Assembly: GCA_046160865.1 (NCBI GenBank)
Contig: JBJXHG010000076.1
Span: 1-12,863 of the forward strand
Length of the DNA: 12,863 nt
Source of the DNA: JBJXHG01 sp046160865
GTDB taxonomy: Bacteria > Planctomycetota > UBA1135 > GCA-002686595
Direction of reading: 5' to 3'
Below, piece after piece: positions 1 through 5,321 of the stretch. Numbering within the stretch: the first letter of the stretch is position 1; each line of letters opens with the position of its first letter. A program made the position numbers and the translations under genes. The notes under the pieces were generated by a model. It ran no database searches. It worked only from the letters and a program-made list of their open reading frames with translations, and had not been told where the DNA came from.

Positions 1-24
1 CCCCCCCCCCCGGGGGGCGGGGAG
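1..24. repeat. C11/G6 homopolymer tract at window start
   Basis: The first 24 bases are eleven C, six G, one C and four G, followed by AG. The C and G runs are self-complementary with no loop. The tract lies about 25 bp upstream of the putative ribBA -10 box. It could be a slippage-prone tract, part of a terminator of an upstream gene, or an artefact at a contig end. The sequence does not distinguish these. Confidence 0.5.
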
Positions 25-48
25 TCGTTTGGGGCGGGCCTGAACGCG

Positions 49-54
49 TACAAT
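49..54 (+). promoter_or_regulatory. Putative -10 box (TACAAT) of a leaderless ribBA transcript
   Basis: TACAAT differs from TATAAT at one position and ends 6 nt before the ribBA ATG at 61, so transcription would start at or next to the start codon. No Shine-Dalgarno sequence precedes the ATG. No good -35 box is seen 15-18 bp upstream (TTTGGG and CGTTTG are the nearest). There is no FMN-riboswitch (RFN) sequence in the 60 bp shown, and if the mRNA is leaderless there would be no room for one. Confidence 0.45.
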
Positions 55-60
55 CGGGCC

Positions 61-1326
61 ATGCCCATCAGCAAGATCCCCGAAGTCCTCGACGACCTGC
101 GTCGAGGCAAGATGATCATCCTCGTCGACGACCCGGGCCGGGAGAACGAGGGTGACCTGGCGATGTTGGCCGAGCACGTCACCGCCGCCGACATCAACTT
201 CATGGCCCGCGAAGGGCGCGGTCTGATCTGCCTGCCGATCGATGCCGGCCTGTGCGACCAGCTCGGCCTGGGGCCCCAGACGCCCCAGAACACCTCGAAG
301 ATGGGCACCGGCTTCACTGTTTCCATCGAGGCCGCCCAGGGGGTCACCACCGGAATCAGCGCGGCCGATCGCGCGCACACCATCCGCGTCGCGGTCGACG
401 CGAAGTCGCGGCCCGAGGACCTGGCCCGCCCGGGTCACGTCTTCCCATTGCGGGCCCGCGACGGCGGCGTGCTCGTGCGCGGCGGTCAGACCGAGGGCAT
501 CGTCGACCTGGCGCGCATGTGCGGTCGGCGGCCCGCCGGGGTAATCTGCGAGATCATGAACGAGGATGGCTCCATGGCGCGCATGCCGGAGCTGGAAACG
601 TTCGCCCAAAAGCACGGGCTCAAGATCTGCACGATCGCCGACATCATCGCCTGGAGGCGCCAGAACGAGCGCCTGATCGAGCCGATCGAGATGGACGTGC
701 CGTTGCCGACCCGGTCCGGGACCTTTCTGGCGCATTTGTTCCGCTCCCACGTGGACGGCAAGGAACACCTCGCGCTGACGCTCGGCATGCCCGGCCCCTC
801 GATCGACGGACCCCGACAGGCCGTCGAGGACGTGGTCACGGTGCGCGTGCACTCGGAGTGCTTGACCGGCGACGTGTTCCACTCGCTGCGCTGCGACTGT
901 GGACCGCAGCTCGACAAGGCGCTCGAAACGCTCGGCCAGAAGGGTCGCGGCGTGCTCGTCTACATGCGCCAGGAAGGGCGCGGAATCGGGCTCGAGAACA
1001 AGCTGAAGGCGTACCGGCTCCAGGACGAGGGCCTCGACACGGTCGAGGCGAATCAGGCGCTCGGCTTCCCGGCCGACCTGCGTGAGTACGGCCTGGGGGC
1101 GCAGATCCTCCATTACCTCGGCGTGCGCCGGATGCGCCTCCTCACGAACAATCCGAAGAAGATCGCCGGGCTCCACGGCTACGGGCTCGACGTCGTCGAT
1201 CAGGTGCCGCTTTCCACGCCGCCCAACGCGAAGAACCTCAAGTACTTGCGGACGAAGCGCGACAAGCTCGGGCACACGCTCCGCGAGGTCGACGGCGCGG
1301 CGCACGCGGACAACGAGCGGGAATAG
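61..1326 (+). CDS. ribBA: Bifunctional 3,4-dihydroxy-2-butanone-4-phosphate synthase / GTP cyclohydrolase II (RibBA)
   Basis: A 421-aa cytosolic enzyme that makes the two precursors of riboflavin. The N-terminal domain (about 1-198) converts ribulose 5-phosphate to DHBP plus formate. The C-terminal domain (about 205-405) opens the GTP imidazole ring. The RibB half has DDPGRENEGDL (23-33), TGISAADRAHTI, RPGHVFPL and the VICEIMNEDG motif with Glu164. The RibA half has the three zinc cysteines C267, C278 and C280, then RQEGRGIGLENK, LQDEGLDTVEAN and LLTNNPKK, so it looks fully active. Oddity: the usual metal-binding His of the RGGHTEA motif (His153 in E. coli RibB) is Gln143 here (RGGQTEG), while the other ligand in RENEGD, Glu28, is kept. 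ATG 61 is the only ATG before the family start, although the frame stays open to the window edge. Codon choice differs between the two halves (see findings). Confidence 0.96.
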   Translation: MPISKIPEVLDDLRRGKMIILVDDPGRENEGDLAMLAEHVTAADINFMAREGRGLICLPIDAGLCDQLGLGPQTPQNTSKMGTGFTVSIEAAQGVTTGISAADRAHTIRVAVDAKSRPEDLARPGHVFPLRARDGGVLVRGGQTEGIVDLARMCGRRPAGVICEIMNEDGSMARMPELETFAQKHGLKICTIADIIAWRRQNERLIEPIEMDVPLPTRSGTFLAHLFRSHVDGKEHLALTLGMPGPSIDGPRQAVEDVVTVRVHSECLTGDVFHSLRCDCGPQLDKALETLGQKGRGVLVYMRQEGRGIGLENKLKAYRLQDEGLDTVEANQALGFPADLREYGLGAQILHYLGVRRMRLLTNNPKKIAGLHGYGLDVVDQVPLSTPPNAKNLKYLRTKRDKLGHTLREVDGAAHADNERE

Positions 1327-1346
1327 AAGGCGCCGGCCGCACGTCA
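1320..1346 (+). promoter_or_regulatory. Candidate ECF-type (autoregulated) promoter for the sigma operon
   Basis: GGAAT (1320-1324), a 17-bp spacer and CGTCA (1342-1346) resemble the GGAAC-N16/17-CGTC promoters that many ECF sigma factors use to activate their own operon. The -35 half overlaps the last codons of ribBA. Predicted initiation near 1353 would rule out the GTG at 1347 as a start codon and leave ATG 1359 or ATG 1374. CGTC is common in such GC-rich DNA, and a similar match occurs by chance inside carB at 7403-7428, so the match is only suggestive. Confidence 0.35.
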
Positions 1347-1373
1347 GTGCGCCCCGTCATGGAATGCACCGCG

Positions 1374-1958
1374 ATGGAGCCCCAAGCAGCGGAAGATCAC
1401 GACCTGGTTGCCGAGTCCTTGGCCGGCAACCAGGCGTCCTTCCAGCTCCTGGTCGAGCGCTACCAGTCGCGGCTCTTCGCGCTCGCCCGGCACTACACGA
1501 AGAACGCGGTCGAGATCGAAGACCTGGTGCAGGACAGCTTCCTCAAGGCCTACACGCGCCTCGAGACGTTCCAGCATCAGTCGTCGTTCTACACGTGGCT
1601 CTACCGGATCGCGGTGAACACGATCCTAGACTCGATGAAGCGCCGCGGCCGGTCGCCCGTGCAGGCGGTGGAAGATGTCGAGGTGATCAATGCGCCGAGC
1701 CACAACGCGCGCATCGGCAGCCCGGACGCGCGGATGCAGCAGGCCGAGACGGCGCGCGTCACGCACGAAGTGCTCGCGACTTTGCCGGACATCTTTCGGA
1801 CCGTGCTCGTGATGCGCGAGTTCGACGGGCTCGCCTACCAGGACATCGCCGATATCCTCGGCATCTCGATCGGGACGGTCGAATCGCGCCTCTTCCGCGC
1901 GCGCGCGAAGTTCAAGGACAAGCTGCTCGAGAAGTACCCCGACTTCGGGGAAGCGTAG
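1374..1958 (+). CDS. ECF-family RNA polymerase sigma factor (RpoE-like)
   Basis: About 194 aa from ATG 1374. In-frame ATG 1359 and GTG 1347 are alternatives giving 199 and 203 aa. Region 2 runs from LLVERYQSRLFALARHY through EDLVQDSFLKAYTRL and FYTWLYRIAVNTILD. A short linker follows. Region 4 contains LPDIFRTVLVMREFDGLAYQDIADILGISIGTVESRLFRARAKF, a typical sigma-70 region 4 helix-turn-helix. No regions 1 or 3 are present, as expected for an ECF factor. It should direct RNA polymerase to a stress regulon while free and be held inactive by the anti-sigma factor encoded next. I prefer ATG 1374 because the family normally has 10-20 residues before the first helix, but no start has a good Shine-Dalgarno. 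ATG 1359 begins with the same 12 bases as the anti-sigma start. It heads a five-gene run reaching 5194. Confidence 0.93.
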   Translation: MEPQAAEDHDLVAESLAGNQASFQLLVERYQSRLFALARHYTKNAVEIEDLVQDSFLKAYTRLETFQHQSSFYTWLYRIAVNTILDSMKRRGRSPVQAVEDVEVINAPSHNARIGSPDARMQQAETARVTHEVLATLPDIFRTVLVMREFDGLAYQDIADILGISIGTVESRLFRARAKFKDKLLEKYPDFGEA

Positions 1959-1965
1959 GAGGGTG
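1957..1965 (+). promoter_or_regulatory. Strong ribosome binding site of the anti-sigma gene
   Basis: AGGAGGGTG overlaps the TAG stop codon of the sigma gene, and its GGAGG core lies 8 nt before ATG 1971. It is the best Shine-Dalgarno in the window. It fixes the anti-sigma start and implies tight translational linkage of sigma and anti-sigma. Confidence 0.8.
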
Positions 1966-1970
1966 AAACC

Positions 1971-2528
1971 ATGGAATGCACCAATGCCGGCCGTCTGATT
2001 GCGAGCTACCTCGACGGCGAGCTCAGCGAGGCGCAAGCCGCGCCGCTGCGCAAGCACCTCCTCGCTTGCCAGCCCTGCCGCGCCGCAGCTCAGGGCGAGA
2101 AGAACCTCAAGCGTTGGTTCGTCGCGAGCCCGTCCGTCGCGGTGCCGCAGGATTTCGCGGCGCGCGTCGCGCGTCGCGCGTTCGCTGGCGATCGCGGAGC
2201 CGGAGAACGTGGCGCCGGTTTCGTCCCCGCCGCTGCGCCCGTCGCACGTCCGTCCGAAGATCGGACCCTGCGTTTCGTGCTCCAGGTCACTGCGCTCGCG
2301 GCCACGTTGCTCGTCGTCGCGGCGATCGCGCTGTCGAGCTTGAAGCTGCCGTCCGGGAACCGCTTGGCCGCCGAGAACCAACCGACGCTCGAGCAAGCGC
2401 TCGAGGGTCTGGACCGCCTCGAGCGGGAAGCGGCGACGACGCAATCGCCGTCGAGCGATCAGACCGCCGATGCGCGCTCGCAGGCCTCGCCTCCGACGTC
2501 GCAATCGAAGGGGAGCGAGCCGAAGTGA
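1971..2528 (+). CDS. Membrane-bound ZAS-type (zf-HC2) anti-sigma factor
   Basis: A 185-aa single-pass inner-membrane protein that should bind and silence the ECF sigma factor encoded 12 bp upstream. The N-terminal cytoplasmic part has the zinc-binding anti-sigma signature: Cys3, then His29-x3-Cys33-x2-Cys36, with the typical YLDGELS segment between. A linker rich in Ala, Arg and Pro leads to one transmembrane helix at about 102-124 (FVLQVTALAATLLVVAAIAL). The C-terminal 60 or so residues, outside the membrane, are polar and Ser/Gln-rich with no recognisable domain, so signal input may come through a partner or proteolysis. The next gene overlaps by 4 bp (GTGA, 2525-2528). The role follows from the family motif and gene order; the inducing signal is unknown. 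Confidence 0.9.
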   Translation: MECTNAGRLIASYLDGELSEAQAAPLRKHLLACQPCRAAAQGEKNLKRWFVASPSVAVPQDFAARVARRAFAGDRGAGERGAGFVPAAAPVARPSEDRTLRFVLQVTALAATLLVVAAIALSSLKLPSGNRLAAENQPTLEQALEGLDRLEREAATTQSPSSDQTADARSQASPPTSQSKGSEPK

Positions 2529-2911
2529 CGAACCTGCGCCTGTGGGTGCTGGTGCTCGCGCTGGTGAGCTTCGGAGTCGGTCTCGCGTCAGGGACGTGGT
2601 TCGCAGCGAGTCTCCTGCGACCCACCCCCGATCGCGGTCCGTTCGACGACTACGAAGCGCGACTGGTCGCGGAGTTCCAGCTGTCGCCCGAGCGCGCGCA
2701 GCTCCTCCACGTCGTCCTCGCGAACTACCACAAGGAGATCGAGGAGATCAAAGACCGCCACATGGCGGCGTACACATCGGCGATGGAGCCGGAGCTCGCC
2801 GAGCGCGGCCGTTACTATCGTGGCTTGATCCAGACCCGAGTCCTCCCGCAGGATCAGCGCGCGAAGTTCGAGCGCCTGGCTCAAGGGATTCCCGCCCCGC
2901 TTTCGCACTAA
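2525..2911 (+). CDS. Small membrane-anchored Spy/CpxP/CnrX-like helical protein, possible sensor
   Basis: 128 aa starting at GTG 2525 inside the anti-sigma stop codon, so translation is probably coupled. Residues 6-31 form an uncleaved signal anchor. The rest is predicted helical and outside the inner membrane. Two LTxxQ-like motifs, LSPERAQ (53-59) and VLPQDQR (106-112), bracket long charged helices, as in the Spy/CpxP/ZraP/CnrX superfamily of periplasmic chaperones and metal sensors. H62, H69, E73, H79 and M80 lie along one helical stretch and could bind metal, but this is a guess. In the cnrYXH system a CnrX sensor acts with an ECF sigma factor and a membrane anti-sigma factor, and the arrangement here looks analogous. 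Homology is inferred from pattern only; a structural or assembly role for the following GspL/GspM genes is an alternative. Confidence 0.65.
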   Translation: MTNLRLWVLVLALVSFGVGLASGTWFAASLLRPTPDRGPFDDYEARLVAEFQLSPERAQLLHVVLANYHKEIEEIKDRHMAAYTSAMEPELAERGRYYRGLIQTRVLPQDQRAKFERLAQGIPAPLSH

Positions 2912-2918
2912 TCCCCTC

Positions 2919-4634
2919 ATGGCACGTTCCTGCGGTTTCCGCATCGGTCCCCGGCGCTTCGAGCTCGTCGTCCTCGACGGCAGCCCGAAGAAGCACAAGA
3001 TCACGGCCTACACCGCGGGTGCGCTACCGCGCGACTCCGACGAGGCGCTCGCGGAAGCGATCACCACGCTGAAAGAGGCGGTCAAGAAGCACGGCGTGCC
3101 GAAGGACAACGTCGGTCTTGCGATCGACACCGGCCTCGCGTCGTTCCGCACGATCAAGGTGCCGTTCACGGACCGCGCGAAGATCGAGCAGGTCCTCAAG
3201 TTCGAAGTCGAAGGGCAGCTGCCGCAGTGGAGCATCGACGAGGTCGTCGTCGACTTCCACGTCCTCGACACGACGGGCGAAGCGAGTGAGCTCCTGATCA
3301 CCGCGGTGCCGAAGGCCGAGGTCAAGAAAGTCGTCACGCTGTGCGAGAAGGCCGGCTGCGAACCGCAAGAAGTCGAGCTCGAGACGACCGCGATGGTCAA
3401 CGCCGCGCTCGCGGCGAACGTCTGCGGGCCGGAGACCGCGCAGGTCCTCGTGCACGTGGGCGACCACTCGACGAGCGTCGTCGTCGTCGACGGCGGACGA
3501 GTGCGGGAGATGCGTGCGATCCACATCGGCGCGTTCACGCACGAGACTTCCGCACCGCCGGAAGCGGAGCCCGAAGCCGAGGAAGCGCCGCGCGAAGGCT
3601 TGGCTGTCCTGGAGCCCGCGGACACCGCCGAATTGCAGCGGCGGCTCGACCAAGCGATCCGGCGCATCCGCCGTGAGCTCGGCCGAACCGTGTCGGCTGC
3701 GCGTTGCGCACACCCGATCGAGAAGATCCACGTGTGCGGGTTCGACCTGCCCGGATTGATCGGGAGCACGATCCTCGACATCCCGGTCGTCGTGCTCGAA
3801 GCGTTCGAAGAAGACAGCGGCCAACCGGCGGAGGGCTTCGGCGCGCTCGTGATCGCGTACGGCGTCGCGCTGCGTCAGCTCGGCGGCGGCGTGCTGCGTC
3901 CGGTGCTGCGACGTGAGGAGTTGCGCTACACCGGTGCGTTCGAGCGCATCGAGTTGCCGCTCGCGATCGCGTGCTTGTTGCTGGTCACGTTGCTCGGCGT
4001 GTGGAACATCTTCCTTTTCAAGGAGACGACGTTCGTCGACAACTGGGTCGGAACGTGGAGGGACCAGACCGCCGAAGCGTTGCTCGGTGCGCCGAAGCGC
4101 GGCAAGCAAGGTGTGCTCGCGTATCCGTCCGAGGTCGTGAGCCGCTATGCCGCCAACCTGGACGCCGACGCGGACCGCAACAAATTCGAACAGCTCGAGC
4201 ACGTTCAGCGCCTGCTCACCGCGGACGTGAAGAAGCTCGAGAAGGACCTCGGCCAAGATGCCGAGGTGAGCCAGCCGCAGTCCGCGCTCGAGGCGATGAC
4301 GCTCGTGCTCGACGTGCTGGATGGGCTCGGCACCGACAAGGCGCGCGCGTCGTTCCGCCGGGTCACGTCGACCTATCAACTTGGGCGCAGCGGCAAGCCG
4401 GACAGCGTGCGCCTGCAATTCGACGTCACTTTCTTCGCGGAGAACGCGGTCGCGGCGACCGAGTTCTACGAGAGCTTCAGCAATGCGCTGAAGACACAGC
4501 CGTGGTACGTGAACTTCGAGTCGCGTACGACGGATCCGCTCGAGAACGGACAAGGCATCTACGTCGCCGGCATGGCCGTGATCGTCGACGTGTCGAAGGC
4601 TCCGAAGACGGCGAGCCAGAAGGTCGCGCAATGA
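2919..4634 (+). CDS. GspL/PilM-like inner-membrane assembly platform protein
   Basis: 571 aa. Residues 1-335 form a cytoplasmic actin-like domain of the PilM/GspL type: an RIGPRRFELVVLDG start, a VPFTDRAKIEQVLKFEVEGQLP segment followed by DEVVVDFHVL, and VLVHVGDHSTSVVVVDGGRV as the second phosphate-loop-like strand. One transmembrane helix (about 346-367) follows, then a 200-aa periplasmic part with a coiled-coil region (EQLEHVQRLLTADVKKLEKDL) and a ferredoxin-like end, the GspL/PilN arrangement. In type II secretion GspL links the cytoplasmic ATPase GspE to the inner-membrane platform, and GspM is its partner; the next gene overlaps by ATGA and looks like GspM. An acidic stretch near residues 210-228 (EAEPEAEEAPRE) interrupts the actin-like domain. 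The 7-bp gap after the sensor gene places it in the sigma operon. A PilM-PilN fusion of a type IV pilus is the alternative. ATPase, secretin and pseudopilin genes are not nearby. Confidence 0.78.
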   Translation: MARSCGFRIGPRRFELVVLDGSPKKHKITAYTAGALPRDSDEALAEAITTLKEAVKKHGVPKDNVGLAIDTGLASFRTIKVPFTDRAKIEQVLKFEVEGQLPQWSIDEVVVDFHVLDTTGEASELLITAVPKAEVKKVVTLCEKAGCEPQEVELETTAMVNAALAANVCGPETAQVLVHVGDHSTSVVVVDGGRVREMRAIHIGAFTHETSAPPEAEPEAEEAPREGLAVLEPADTAELQRRLDQAIRRIRRELGRTVSAARCAHPIEKIHVCGFDLPGLIGSTILDIPVVVLEAFEEDSGQPAEGFGALVIAYGVALRQLGGGVLRPVLRREELRYTGAFERIELPLAIACLLLVTLLGVWNIFLFKETTFVDNWVGTWRDQTAEALLGAPKRGKQGVLAYPSEVVSRYAANLDADADRNKFEQLEHVQRLLTADVKKLEKDLGQDAEVSQPQSALEAMTLVLDVLDGLGTDKARASFRRVTSTYQLGRSGKPDSVRLQFDVTFFAENAVAATEFYESFSNALKTQPWYVNFESRTTDPLENGQGIYVAGMAVIVDVSKAPKTASQKVAQ

Positions 4635-5194
4635 AGAGCTTCTTCAAGGACATGAACGTCGCGCGCGCGTTCATCTTGCTCGCGCTGATCGGGTCGGTGG
4701 TGCTCGGTTTCACGGGCTGGCGGCAAGCGCAAGCGCTGACGGAGCTGCGGGAGCGCAGCCAGAGTGATCTCGAGCCGCTCGTTGCGAAGATCCAAGAGCT
4801 CGGCAAGCGGCACACACAGCTCTCGAAGTCGATGCGCGCGGAAGGCCTGGCGGGGCAGAGCGATCCCGAGAGCTACGTCCGCAAGACCGCGATGAAGGAC
4901 AAAGTCGAAGTCGGCGACGTGAAGATCGACCGCTCAGAGGATCCGCGGACGCAGGGAGTGATCGACCGCAAATACCGCATTCGGCCGGCGGACCGCGATC
5001 AGCGTTTCGACCGCGTGCGCATCGCGAACTTCCTCTACAGCTTGGAGGCCGACAGCCCGCGCCGTGTGAAGGTGACGGACATCCAGATCCAGATCGGCGA
5101 CAAGAAGATCAAGCCGCAGGACATACCCGAAGACAGGTGGACGTTCGAAGCCGAGATCACGTCGCGGCAGCGAACGGAAGAGAAGCCGAAGTAG
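4631..5194 (+). CDS. GspM/PilO-like single-pass membrane protein
   Basis: 187 aa. A short cytoplasmic tail (1-10) is followed by a transmembrane helix (about 11-29, ARAFILLALIGSVVLGFTG), a coiled-coil-like stretch (about 32-65) and a periplasmic domain of about 120 residues with alternating strands, for example VKVTDIQIQIGDKKI and TFEAEITSRQR. This is the layout of GspM and PilO, which form the inner-membrane collar with GspL or PilN. The start ATG overlaps the stop of the GspL-like gene (ATGA), and AGAAGG (4618-4623) lies 7 nt upstream, so translation is coupled. Sequence similarity to GspM is always weak, so the call rests on topology plus position immediately after a GspL-like gene, as in gsp operons. 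It is the last gene before convergent carB. Confidence 0.62.
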   Translation: MKSFFKDMNVARAFILLALIGSVVLGFTGWRQAQALTELRERSQSDLEPLVAKIQELGKRHTQLSKSMRAEGLAGQSDPESYVRKTAMKDKVEVGDVKIDRSEDPRTQGVIDRKYRIRPADRDQRFDRVRIANFLYSLEADSPRRVKVTDIQIQIGDKKIKPQDIPEDRWTFEAEITSRQRTEEKPK

Positions 5195-5321
5195 CGGCTG
5201 CGCGCTGACGTTGGAGGACCGAGGGGTCCCGCGCGCCCTCGCGCTCGCAAACGCCCTCACACCGTCGCGATGCGGATCGACTCCGCAGTCGCTATCGACT
5301 GCCGGTTACCGCGCCGCCGCG
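5195..5321. terminator. Convergent intergenic region with tandem hairpins (5271-5300)
   Basis: 127 bp separate the ends of the GspM-like gene and carB. TGCGGA(5271-5276)/TCCGCA(5282-5287) forms a 6-bp stem with a 5-nt loop. It is followed at once by AGTCG(5287-5291)/CGACT(5296-5300) with a 4-nt loop. A third, weaker stem is GGACC(5216-5220)/GGTCC(5225-5229). None is followed by a T run on either strand, so they are at best U-tract-less bidirectional terminators. I see no gene here. Confidence 0.35.

Noticed and set aside
1..60. FMN riboswitch upstream of ribBA
   Set aside because: The 60 bp shown are too short and lack the conserved RFN segments, and the -10 box is adjacent to the ATG.
1329..1353. 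GGCGC/GCGCC inverted repeat after ribBA as a terminator
   Set aside because: Only 5 bp with a 15-nt loop and no T run, and it overlaps the likelier ECF promoter.
1082..1966. 294-codon plus-strand frame overlapping the ribBA end and the sigma gene
   Set aside because: It is the out-of-frame reading of two real genes, Arg/Ser/Pro-rich, with no motif.
3024..4631. 535-codon minus-strand frame opposite the GspL-like gene
   Set aside because: Low-complexity Arg/Leu/Glu composition with no start signal. The plus-strand reading has clear PilM/GspL motifs and codon structure.
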